Assembly (NCBI GenBank): GCA_003450915.1
Contig: DMEM01000048.1
Span: 1 to 6,260 of the forward strand
Direction of reading: 5' to 3'
Source of the DNA: Alphaproteobacteria bacterium
Lineage (GTDB): Bacteria > Pseudomonadota > Alphaproteobacteria > UBA1280 > UBA12223
DNA length: 6,260 nt
Under the pieces are notes generated by a model, which was not told where the DNA came from, did no database searches, and saw nothing but the letters and a program-made list of their open reading frames with translations. The translations under genes were made by a program, and so were the position numbers. Below, one piece after another: positions 1 to 5,959 of the stretch; position 1 is the stretch's first letter; each line of letters starts with the position of its first letter.

Positions 1-304
1 TACCGGTTGCCGCTACAGCTGCCGCTGCAGCAGCACCTGCTAAAACAGCAACAGCAATCATCGCTATTGTTCTAGTAGATCCACCACCTCCACCTTGAGG
101 TAAGAAACGCACCTCTAAAATATCACCTTTATTTAATGGTCTTAACCATTCATCAGATAAAATAAACTCTCCGTTCAGTATAACAAGTTTAGGCAACATG
201 CATAATTTTAACTCAGCATGTGAGTGCATAGCTTTTGCTACTGTACTTTGAGTTGTTTCAATTTGATGTTTTAAAGTTAAGTTATAAATATTTAAAATTG
301 CCAT
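1..304 (-). CDS. Tail-tip protein N-terminus (TipJ / lambda gpI-like), partial
   Basis: The ATG at 304 opens a frame that is still open at the window edge (101 codons visible). Residues 1-70 look like a small beta-grasp (ThiS/MoaD/ubiquitin-like) domain: a basic N-terminal strand, then LVILNGEFILSDEW and a KGDILEVRFLPQ strand. A GGGGGS run follows (about residues 71-76), then an Ala/Val-rich hydrophobic segment (about 80-100) able to span or insert into a membrane. This order (ubiquitin-like domain, glycines, hydrophobic stretch) is known from lambda tail assembly protein I and from N-termini of TipJ-type host-specificity proteins; the cut prevents choosing between them, and TipJ is slightly preferred. 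The gene starts 7 bases after the peptidase stop. The ribosome site is poor (AAAGG one base before the ATG, or GGA further up), so it is probably coupled to the gene before it. A role at the tail tip is inferred from family and position. Confidence 0.68.
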   Translation of the reverse strand, partial: MAILNIYNLTLKHQIETTQSTVAKAMHSHAELKLCMLPKLVILNGEFILSDEWLRPLNKGDILEVRFLPQGGGGGSTRTIAMIAVAVLAGAAAAAAVAATG

Positions 305-311
305 ACCTTTA

Positions 312-695
312 TCATTCCAATATATAAAAACCTGTTATATTCCAACCATGGTTTTTTAGTTCTGTAATTGTTTGAATGATTGTGCCATCTTTTTCTACAG
401 CGTGAAGAACCTTGCCTTCGCCTTTGGCGATATATGTACCTATATGACTTGTGTATTGCCCCTTGCTCATAAAAACAGCACAACCTTCTACTGGCATTGT
501 AACTTCTTTAAAGCGTTGGCGTAATGGATTATTTAAAAAATGCTTTCTTGCAGCTAGAGAGTCTATATCACCAAATAATATTTCTTCAACATTTTTATTA
601 AATACACTATTTTGAACATCGCAAAATATAGACCAACAGTCTTGTTTTCCTTTTATATATTCTTTACCTAAATAAGAACTTGCCCAATGTCTCAT
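312..695 (-). CDS. NlpC/P60-like cysteine peptidase, tail-tip (gpK position)
   Basis: A 127-residue protein with the layout of phage tail NlpC/P60 (C40) peptidases. YLGKEYIKGKQDCW fits the family's N-terminal motif and puts the nucleophile at Cys20. SHIGTYI supplies the likely catalytic His84, and KVLHAV the third polar residue, His98. Such domains cut peptidoglycan stem peptides or help mature the tail tip; lambda gpK carries one. The JAB/MPN metalloprotease domain at the front of lambda gpK is absent. The start was set at ATG 695, one base after the stop of the DUF1833 gene. The frame stays open to a TTG at 737, but that would overlap the preceding gene by 41 bases, has no ribosome site, and adds residues not needed by the fold. 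No clear Shine-Dalgarno precedes 695 either, so translation probably depends on coupling. Function is assigned from motifs and gene order. Confidence 0.85.
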   Translation of the reverse strand: MRHWASSYLGKEYIKGKQDCWSIFCDVQNSVFNKNVEEILFGDIDSLAARKHFLNNPLRQRFKEVTMPVEGCAVFMSKGQYTSHIGTYIAKGEGKVLHAVEKDGTIIQTITELKNHGWNITGFYILE

Positions 696-696
696 C

Positions 697-1230
697 TTAC
701 TGTACCAAATTAGGGAAGTTTTTTGATGTGTATTCAACAGAAGGAACTGCTACATCTGTAAAAACATGTGATTTACAAGTAAAAACAACAATAAATGGAT
801 TTACATCAGTATCTTTAATTTCAAATACTAATGGAACTGTTGATGGTTCTGTTAAGTCTTTATTAATATACTCTCTATAAATTACTTTAATAGGAATTTC
901 TTCAGACACGGCCATTTCTAAATGTTTATTTATATCACCTGAAATATTATCAATAGTTATTTTTACTTGCGGTATAACGCCAGGCTCTTTTGAAAGCTTA
1001 GGCATACCAAAAGGACAAGACTTAAATGTTACCAACTTACCTGAGTCAATTGGATGTCCTTGCTCTATAGTAGCTTCTAAGTCTGCACAGTCTCTAACTA
1101 GGTATATAGACATTGGGTTACCCTCCTCATCAGAAAAATGAGGATGTCTAATCTCTAAAGTTGAGTATACAATAGTATCTGTAGGTACACTTGCATAGGC
1201 TTCTTTTAATGCTTCTGAATATGTTGCCAT
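697..1230 (-). CDS. DUF1833-family phage tail protein (gpL position)
   Basis: A 177-residue protein recognised as the phage DUF1833 type by its opening SEALKEAYASVPTD, the TLEIRHPHF strand (about 24-32), the VRD motif (45-47), the PQVKITIDNIS segment (87-97), the VIYREYINKDLTEP segment (116-129), and a C-terminus ending in NFPNLVQ. The size is normal for the family. These proteins have no known enzymatic activity. They sit between the small distal-tail gene and the NlpC/P60 peptidase in siphophage tail modules, the place of lambda gpL at the tail tip, so a structural tip role is inferred. The start is secure: AAGAGGT lies 7 bases before the ATG, inside the end of the preceding gene, whose stop is 2 bases upstream. 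The peptidase gene follows after a single base. Confidence 0.85.
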   Translation of the reverse strand: MATYSEALKEAYASVPTDTIVYSTLEIRHPHFSDEEGNPMSIYLVRDCADLEATIEQGHPIDSGKLVTFKSCPFGMPKLSKEPGVIPQVKITIDNISGDINKHLEMAVSEEIPIKVIYREYINKDLTEPSTVPLVFEIKDTDVNPFIVVFTCKSHVFTDVAVPSVEYTSKNFPNLVQ

Positions 1231-1232
1231 AT

Positions 1233-1541
1233 TTATACCTCTTTTGGAAATTCATCTTTAATAGATGAACATTTGTTAACCCATGCTTCAGCTTCTGGGG
1301 ATAAAACTTCTCCATTATCTCTTCTATGCTTAAATTCTTTAAACATAATATCCATTTGATCGCTTAAGCGGTCATATTTTTCAAGTCTTAAATCTACATA
1401 GCTTTTAACTATATCAGGGAAGTTTTCTACTTGCTCATAAGGTGATTGAAAATACTCATTTGGAATATCAGCTCCTTTAGCAAAACTAATATGCTGAACA
1501 ACTTTTCCAGATTCATCTTTTTTAATAAACTTTTTTGACAT
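1233..1541 (-). CDS. Small phage protein, DQxD-type, next to tail-fibre-like gene
   Basis: A 102-residue hydrophilic protein with no signal peptide or membrane segment. The C-terminal half (about 51-100) reads LRLEKYDRLSDQMDIMFKEF, then a charged stretch, then AWVNKCSSIKDEFPK. This resembles a recurring phage pattern (R..xYP...DQLD.iy ... W...i..iK..fPK) seen in small proteins near tail-fibre genes. Their function is unknown; a fibre accessory or chaperone role is only a guess. The N-terminal half (KKFIKKDESGKVVQHISF) may form a short beta hairpin. The start is well supported: AAGGAG lies 6 bases before the ATG and overlaps the stop region of the fibre-like gene, so the two are tightly coupled. 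It probably moves and works as a pair with the gene at 1553-2209. Confidence 0.75.
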   Translation of the reverse strand: MSKKFIKKDESGKVVQHISFAKGADIPNEYFQSPYEQVENFPDIVKSYVDLRLEKYDRLSDQMDIMFKEFKHRRDNGEVLSPEAEAWVNKCSSIKDEFPKEV

Positions 1542-1552
1542 TTTACTCTCCT

Positions 1553-2209
1553 TTATCTTTCATAAATATATGCTGTAGAAACTGAATCAATATACCTATC
1601 TCCTTGAAATGTGATGACCTGAATAACTACACTACCTTCTTCAAAGTTTTTAGAAGCATACCTTGTTGTTGACCAGCTAGTGGTTGATGCCAACGCATTA
1701 AATTCTTTTCCCTTTAACTCATCATTTAAATAAATTTTATAGATACCTGTTGAAGTTCTTGTAACCATTTTAACCCCTTTAGAGTTAATAATTGTTCCAT
1801 CCTTGCCAAACTCCACATAAGCAATAGGCTCTGCGATTTTAGCTGCTTTTTCTGCTATATTTTGGGCATTGGCTGAAATATCTAGAGAGTTTGCACTAAT
1901 TGCACTTTCTAAGGCTGCTTTATGGGTACTTTCAAAGTCTGTCACAATCTGCTGAGTTTGGTCTTTTAAATCTGAAACTTCCGTTTTATCTGTCGCTACT
2001 TGTTCGGATTTTGTTGTTAAATCTGTCATAGAGGCACTAATGGTATCTTGAGTATCTTTCTCTATTTTTGCTAATGTAGAAACCTCGCCTGCATCAGTTG
2101 TAACTGTTTCTTCAGCTGTCCCATTAGTGAATTTATGAATTTGATTACCGCTTTCAGTATATTTTGCTACAGACTCTTGTAATTGCGTTTCTAATGTTTG
2201 CTCTGACAT
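1553..2209 (-). CDS. Coiled-coil tail fibre-like structural protein
   Basis: A 218-residue protein in three parts. The N-terminus (about 1-52) contains IHKFTNGTAEETVTTDAGEV followed by STLAKIEKD, a pattern common in phage fibre and whisker-type proteins (V.NG...TTV.T..G.v.sLAK). Residues 53-127 are Ala/Ser/Thr/Lys/Glu/Asp-rich with heptad-like spacing, predicting a long, probably trimeric, coiled coil. Residues 128-218 form a beta-rich end domain (AYVEFGKDGTIINSKGVKMV, then TRTSTGIYKIYL), like C-terminal domains of tail fibres (v.Fd.dGti...s.nv..vt...tGvY.i). A short side fibre or tip decoration is inferred. Its place, between the gpM-like and DUF1833 genes, is unusual because those are normally neighbours. 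AGGAG lies 6 bases before the ATG. It is followed by the 1233-1541 gene at an 11-base gap. No enzymatic motif is visible. Confidence 0.75.
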   Translation of the reverse strand: MSEQTLETQLQESVAKYTESGNQIHKFTNGTAEETVTTDAGEVSTLAKIEKDTQDTISASMTDLTTKSEQVATDKTEVSDLKDQTQQIVTDFESTHKAALESAISANSLDISANAQNIAEKAAKIAEPIAYVEFGKDGTIINSKGVKMVTRTSTGIYKIYLNDELKGKEFNALASTTSWSTTRYASKNFEEGSVVIQVITFQGDRYIDSVSTAYIYER

Positions 2210-2223
2210 TGTTATCTCCTTTT

Positions 2224-2706
2224 TTATATTTTACTAAAGAACAAATTGATTGAATTTGTCATAATTTCTTGAGAATGCAATACATCTGCAAGAGTATATT
2301 TTTTGGTTATCTCATAACTTCCAAGTGATAGCATTGGTTGGTATTGGACTTCTACATTTGCTGAAACACCCCACTTGTTTGTTTTAGCATTTAAGTTAGC
2401 CGTGTAAACTCCTTCGCTATCGGTAAATCTAGCCTTATGAATAACTAGCCCTAAACCTGCTAAAAGAGTAATATCAAACCATTCAGCACCATTTTTAGCA
2501 TCATACATAACCCAAGCTTGAAATGTAGCAAACTGACTATGAGTAAATGACCACTTTAAAGTAATCAAAGAGGGCGCTGCTGTAGAAACTCTTCTGTGTC
2601 TAGCAAATCCCGACTGCATTTGAGACTTAATAACCCCACTTTTAGGATTAATTGTATAAGAGTCTTTTAGCGGTAATGGTAAAAGATTATTTAAATATAC
2701 TGCCAT
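2224..2706 (-). CDS. Small phage tail protein after tape measure (gpM/distal-tail position)
   Basis: A 160-residue protein. It begins with PLPLKDSYTINPKSGVIKSQ, followed by an arginine-rich RHRRV (36-40). A conserved-looking core carries FQAWV (62-66), then GAEWFDITLLAGLGLVIHKA (73-92) and ARFT; then WGVSANVEVQY (112-122) and a C-terminal tail from about 127. The pattern (R-rich patch; W/F...GA.WFD...; W.v...e) is one I know from small siphophage tail proteins immediately downstream of the tape measure, where lambda encodes gpM and other phages the distal tail protein. I assign it by motif and position, not by a named family. Its ATG shares one base with the tape-measure stop (TAATG), so it is translationally coupled. 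A GGAG is present 10 bases upstream, slightly far. The last 30 or so residues (YTLADVLHSQEIM...) look like a variable extension. Confidence 0.8.
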   Translation of the reverse strand: MAVYLNNLLPLPLKDSYTINPKSGVIKSQMQSGFARHRRVSTAAPSLITLKWSFTHSQFATFQAWVMYDAKNGAEWFDITLLAGLGLVIHKARFTDSEGVYTANLNAKTNKWGVSANVEVQYQPMLSLGSYEITKKYTLADVLHSQEIMTNSINLFFSKI

Positions 2707-5234
2707 TAGAAGTTTGCTCCATTTGGTTTAAATTCTTGCCTTAGTGTTCCATTTAATGGACCCCTATTTCTACTAATATTTTCAGCTATGGCACCTTCAA
2801 TTTTCTCGATAATAGTATCATTTGTAATATTACCGTTTTCATCTTGAGTTGTTTTCTGTGTCGCTTTATAATCACTGTAATTATAAACATTATTCTTTAC
2901 GATAATAGATGTTGATCTATTAGTATTTTTTAATGAATTTACAGTATTTCTAGATAACACTATCTCACCTTTTTGTAGAATAGCATGAAATTCATCTTGG
3001 CGAATAATACCACCCGAATGATACCTTGGAGCATTTGCAAATAATGAAGTTGGAACATCTCTTGTTAATGAAGGTGTTCCTGCTATACCACCCACATGAT
3101 TTACATTAGCGGAGATACTTTCCTCTCCACCTGTATCAGCACCACCTCCAAAGTAGCCTGATATAGCTCCACTAAGAGCTTTAGATAAAGGTCCTGTTAC
3201 ATTTTGCTGCATCTGCATTCTAATCATATCGTTAATAATGCTATTGGTTAAATCAGAAAAATTTAGCTTACCAGTTCTAGTGAACTCAACCATACTATTA
3301 GTCATACCATCAAAAGCATTAGTAACAATTTGTTTTGTTGAATCTGCAAAGTTTCTACTTTCATTACTTACTTGATCAAAACCTTCTAATGCTCCATAAA
3401 TCCAAGAATTAGAGTCTAAGCTAGCCCCCATAGAGTTTTCAAGCTTACCAATAGAGCTATTAGCATACTCAGCCTTTTTCATTAAAGACTCTATTGTTTC
3501 ACCGTTTTTCGATGTTTTAAAATCTAATTGATCTAAGTTTGAAAAATCTAATTTTGGCGTAGTATCTTTTGGCGTTGTATCTTCAGGTGTTGGATTTTCT
3601 AATCTTTGAAGCTTTTTTTGAGTCCTTTCTGTTGCCAACTCTAAAGCTTTTAGTGACTGATAGCGTTTATCGAATTTTAAAGCCTCATCTCTATACTCCG
3701 GCTGTAACTCACCAAGTTTAATAATTCTTGTATGTAAACCTTCTAGGTCTATAACTCCGTCTTTGTACTGTTCAATATAGCGGTTAAAGTTTTCATCCTT
3801 ATCAAGCTTTTCCCACTGGTTTGTAATCCAATTATTAGACCAATAAGAACCGTTCATAAGCTCGTCTTGAACTTCTGCCATATCTCCTTTTATTTGCTCT
3901 AGCTGCTCTAATAAAGCAATTTTCCTAGCCTTACCTGTTGTTTTGGTTAATTCATCTGTTGCATCGGTTAAACCCTGAGTACTTTTTCTAACTTCTTCAA
4001 GCTCTTTAGAATATTTACCGGCAACTTCAGCCGATTTATCTGTTTCTTTTGTAAATTGATAAATACTAAACCCTGCAATAGCAATAACACCAAGTGGGCC
4101 ACCAACTAAGCCCATTGCAGCAGTTAAGCCTCTTGCTGCCACACTCATTGCGGACATTGCGGCTATTTGAGCCGTTGCCGCCCTACCTGCTATAGCTGAA
4201 CTTGCTGCTAATGTTAACGCCATATTTCTAGTTGCTAATGTGGTAGCGGCCATTGCTGCTGTTGTTGCAGTAGCACCAACTTGCATTACTTTAAAAGCAC
4301 CAAAAGCTAAAGCAGCATCTTTTAGCACATCTAAATTATTAACAACGCCTGTAACACCTTTTGTAATTGTGCCTAAAGCAGAGCCAAAACTTTTAGCTCC
4401 ATCTTCTGTGCTTGCCACTACTTCACTAATAGAACTATATAACCCTTGTAAAGCCTCATTGAATCCTGCTTCGCCAACAGTTCTTTGAATTCTTGCAAAA
4501 TTATCGCCTAAATTACTTGTTGCACCAGCAATTGTATCCATTTGCTGTATCATAGCTCCAGCAAAAGTAGTTTCACCAATATTTCTTAAATACTTTTCAA
4601 TATCTTCAGAGTTTTTCTTAACAGTAGTTGTTATCCCCTGGAATGTAAATGAAACTTCATCTCCTTGCTGTTTGGCTTTAATACCAAACTCTTTTAATCT
4701 CTCAAACTCAAAAGTAGTTGAATCAGCAATAGCTTCAATAAATTGCATAATATCTTTACCCATAGCACTTGAAGTATTACCATAACTTAACAGAGCCTCT
4801 TCTGATGGCTTAAGACCTAACGCTCTTAGTTTAATCCATGCTTCAGTTAAGCTTTGTAGTGCATAAGGCGTTTGTGTAGCTAAAGAGTCTAATTTAGTTA
4901 AAATTATAGCAGCTTTATCTGCATCTTTTTCAACTACTGTTAATGATGATGACAGTGTTTGAAACTCAGTATTTGTTTGAATAATTCCACTAATTGTTCC
5001 TTGAATACCTTGAAAACCCAAATAAGCACCTGCAATACCTGCAAATGCTTGCATTGATTTGCTAACTGTGCCAACCGTATCATTTAATGCCACTAATGAC
5101 TTATTAACTGGCTGTGCAGATGTTGTAATACCTTGTAAAGCAACGGTTCCGTGTTTACCAAGCTTTTTTAGCTTAGTTTCGGCCTCTTCAGCTCCATTTA
5201 CATTTAAATATACACTTAACTTATTTGTTGACAT
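2706..5234 (-). CDS. Phage tail tape measure protein
   Basis: An 842-residue tape measure protein, the scaffold that sets tail length and is ejected into the host envelope on infection. The N-terminal domain (about 60-260) has the tape-measure pattern, e.g. LDSLATQTPYALQSLTEAWI followed by a KLRALGLKPSEEALL stretch. Residues 305-395 are very Ala/Met/Gly-rich and hydrophobic with one or more probable membrane-crossing helices. Residues 405-545 are charged and helical, then a Pro/Thr linker (546-563) with a short repeat. Residues 605-695 match the lambda gpH C-terminal domain (WIYGALEGFDQVSNESRNFA; FDGMTNSMVEFTRTGKLNFS). RYHSGGIIRQDEFHAILQKG (737-756), followed by EIVLSR, is the typical C-terminal tape-measure motif. 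At about 1.5 angstrom per residue it would imply a tail near 125 nm (inference). AGGAG lies 8 bases before the ATG, but inside a hairpin. It overlaps the next gene by one base. Confidence 0.95.
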   Translation of the reverse strand: MSTNKLSVYLNVNGAEEAETKLKKLGKHGTVALQGITTSAQPVNKSLVALNDTVGTVSKSMQAFAGIAGAYLGFQGIQGTISGIIQTNTEFQTLSSSLTVVEKDADKAAIILTKLDSLATQTPYALQSLTEAWIKLRALGLKPSEEALLSYGNTSSAMGKDIMQFIEAIADSTTFEFERLKEFGIKAKQQGDEVSFTFQGITTTVKKNSEDIEKYLRNIGETTFAGAMIQQMDTIAGATSNLGDNFARIQRTVGEAGFNEALQGLYSSISEVVASTEDGAKSFGSALGTITKGVTGVVNNLDVLKDAALAFGAFKVMQVGATATTAAMAATTLATRNMALTLAASSAIAGRAATAQIAAMSAMSVAARGLTAAMGLVGGPLGVIAIAGFSIYQFTKETDKSAEVAGKYSKELEEVRKSTQGLTDATDELTKTTGKARKIALLEQLEQIKGDMAEVQDELMNGSYWSNNWITNQWEKLDKDENFNRYIEQYKDGVIDLEGLHTRIIKLGELQPEYRDEALKFDKRYQSLKALELATERTQKKLQRLENPTPEDTTPKDTTPKLDFSNLDQLDFKTSKNGETIESLMKKAEYANSSIGKLENSMGASLDSNSWIYGALEGFDQVSNESRNFADSTKQIVTNAFDGMTNSMVEFTRTGKLNFSDLTNSIINDMIRMQMQQNVTGPLSKALSGAISGYFGGGADTGGEESISANVNHVGGIAGTPSLTRDVPTSLFANAPRYHSGGIIRQDEFHAILQKGEIVLSRNTVNSLKNTNRSTSIIVKNNVYNYSDYKATQKTTQDENGNITNDTIIEKIEGAIAENISRNRGPLNGTLRQEFKPNGANF
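3552..3596 (-). repeat. 15-bp tandem repeat in the tape-measure linker
   Basis: Two adjacent 15-base units (3552-3566 and 3567-3581) match at 14 of 15 positions. A third, diverged unit (3582-3596) is still recognisable. In the protein they read NPTPE-DTTPK-DTTPK within a Pro/Thr-rich, probably unstructured linker between the central helical region and the lambda-type C-terminal domain. Because the unit is a multiple of three, copy-number change would lengthen or shorten the linker without breaking the frame. Confidence 0.7.
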
Positions 5235-5236
5235 AA

Positions 5237-5271
5237 AAAATACTCCTAAAACATTGTTCTAGGAGTATTTT
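5237..5271 (-). promoter_or_regulatory. Hairpin sequestering the tape-measure ribosome binding site (or terminator-like)
   Basis: A perfect 12-bp inverted repeat (5237-5248 and 5260-5271) with an 11-base loop. In the minus-strand RNA the 3' arm is UAGGAGUAUUUU, so it contains the AGGAG of the tape-measure gene, and the ATG begins 2 bases past the stem. Folded, it would hide the ribosome site. The stem is followed by further U residues, so it could also act as a weak intrinsic terminator for the small gene upstream, though only 4 of 12 pairs are G-C. Both roles are inferred from base pairing alone. Confidence 0.7.
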
Positions 5272-5301
5272 ACATCGTAATTTAGTTTGGAGATTAAAGT
5301 A

Positions 5302-5448
5302 TTAAAATATAAGACCAGCTTCATAAAACTTGTACAATCCGATCAAAACTGCGCCAAACAGTCCTCCCAAAAAAAAGGCTAATATATCACGGGAAGTATA
5401 AAACCAAATAGTAATAGTTTTCTTATGGGGAATATTTTTACAAAACAT
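5302..5448 (-). CDS. 48-residue membrane miniprotein, unknown function
   Basis: A short frame from ATG 5448 to TAA 5302. The protein starts MFCKNIPHKKTITIWF, with a basic N-terminal patch (K, H-K-K), and continues into one hydrophobic helix (about 21-39, DILAFFLGGLFGAVLIGLY), ending KFYEAGLIF. By the positive-inside rule the N-terminus should face the cytoplasm. Support for a real gene: GAGG lies 6 bases before the ATG, a plausible promoter lies just upstream, and the gene fits exactly between the terminator at 5497-5538 and the hairpin at 5237-5271. I do not recognise a family. Phage miniproteins of this kind include holins, holin regulators and superinfection-exclusion proteins, but nothing here picks one. 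Confidence 0.55.
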   Translation of the reverse strand: MFCKNIPHKKTITIWFYTSRDILAFFLGGLFGAVLIGLYKFYEAGLIF

Positions 5449-5469
5449 AATAAACCTCTACGGTTTTTA

Positions 5470-5498
5470 TTTATCTAGTTATATATATGTTATAACAA
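5470..5498 (-). promoter_or_regulatory. Possible promoter for the miniprotein gene
   Basis: On the minus strand TTGTTA (5498-5493) and GATAAA (5475-5470) are separated by 17 bases, each matching the sigma-70 consensus at 4 of 6 positions. Transcription would begin about 15 bases before the ATG at 5448, leaving room for the GAGG ribosome site. The spacer includes an interrupted palindrome, GTTATA-7-TATAAC (5478-5496), that could be an operator or just AT-rich sequence. The -35 element touches the upstream terminator stem, consistent with a self-contained cassette. Confidence 0.3.
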
Positions 5499-5538
5499 AA
5501 ATAAGAGCATTTGAAGTATTCTCCAATGCTCTTATTTT
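5497..5538 (-). terminator. Intrinsic terminator after the 102-residue membrane protein gene
   Basis: A perfect 14-bp stem (5498-5511 with 5525-5538) around a 13-base loop, followed on the minus strand by TTTTTGTTAT. It begins 18 bases after the stop of the gene at 5557-5865. The stem is AT-rich at the base (AAAATAAGAGCATT), so the A and T tracts are symmetric and it could work in both directions; no plus-strand gene needs it. Confidence 0.75.
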
Positions 5539-5556
5539 AACTCGATATTCAGGAAC

Positions 5557-5865
5557 TTAACCACTTAGATAAGCAGTCAAAGTTTCAAACACATCATTTA
5601 ACAATGACCCTAAAGCCATCATACCGGCACCAAAACAAAACCAAACATACCACTTGCTTTGTTTGTACCTATACTCCGTATTAGCCGAAAGATTATCTGA
5701 CTCCGAATTTAACTTTTTGGTCTCCGATGCAAATTTCTTTGCCTCTGCTGTATTTCTAGCTATAGTAGACTTCATACCGTGTACAGTCCAATAAGTAACC
5801 AGCTCTTCATTAGTTAAATCTTCTTCATCTTTCAATAAAATATTTTTGGCTTCACTTCCAGACAT
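5557..5865 (-). CDS. Membrane-anchored coiled-coil protein, unknown function (moron-like)
   Basis: A 102-residue protein. Residues 1-32 are acidic and helical (DEEDLTNEELVTYW). Residues 33-65 are a Lys/Glu/Ser/Asn/Ala helix likely to form a coiled coil (ARNTAEAKKFASETKKLN). A basic patch (YRYKQSK) precedes one membrane helix (about 72-92, WYVWFCFGAGMMALGSLLND), leaving a tail of about ten residues. It is therefore probably a tail-anchored inner-membrane protein facing the cytoplasm; there is no signal peptide. I do not recognise a family. A near-perfect AAGGAGG sits 4 bases before the ATG, the strongest ribosome site in the window. The gene is bracketed by terminators (5933-5959 and 5497-5538), with about 65 bases upstream that could hold a promoter (TATTAT at 5907-5902, no good -35). 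This layout suggests a moron, a passenger gene expressed apart from the tail operon. Superinfection exclusion is possible but unproven. Confidence 0.75.
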   Translation of the reverse strand: MSGSEAKNILLKDEEDLTNEELVTYWTVHGMKSTIARNTAEAKKFASETKKLNSESDNLSANTEYRYKQSKWYVWFCFGAGMMALGSLLNDVFETLTAYLSG

Positions 5866-5932
5866 AAGTCCTCCTTAAACGTAACATGGTGTTAATAGCC
5901 TATAATAACAACTATTAAGTTTTAGCTGACTT

Positions 5933-5959
5933 AAAAAACCAGTCCTAAGACTGGTTTTT
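5933..5959 (-). terminator. Intrinsic terminator at the end of the tail chaperone gene
   Basis: A perfect 11-bp stem (5934-5944 with 5949-5959; core CCAGTC/GACTGG) closes a four-base loop and is followed on the minus strand by six T residues. It is symmetric, so it could act on both strands. The stop codon of the frameshifted chaperone (5947-5945) forms three of the four loop bases. A ribosome finishing the GT product would therefore cover the hairpin while terminating. Confidence 0.85.

Noticed and set aside
1..60. GC-rich, repetitive-looking stretch at the window start
   Set aside because: It is explained by a run of alanine and valine codons in the hydrophobic segment of the tail-tip protein.
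292..483. Minus-strand 63-codon frame inside the peptidase gene
   Set aside because: Out-of-frame shadow of the peptidase; an Arg-rich, low-plausibility protein.
680..880. Plus-strand open frame of 66 codons
   Set aside because: It lies antisense to the DUF1833 and peptidase genes, has no ribosome site, and its protein has no recognisable pattern.
4240..4488. Plus-strand open frame of 82 codons rich in Ala/Val
   Set aside because: It is the antisense image of the Ala-rich hydrophobic region of the tape measure; composition explains it.
5059..5262. Plus-strand open frame of 67 codons
   Set aside because: It is antisense to the tape-measure N-terminus, with no family resemblance or convincing start signal.
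5901..5906. Perfect TATAAT on the plus strand
   Set aside because: No suitable -35 at 16-18 bases, and a transcript would run straight into the terminator at 5933-5959 with no gene to express.
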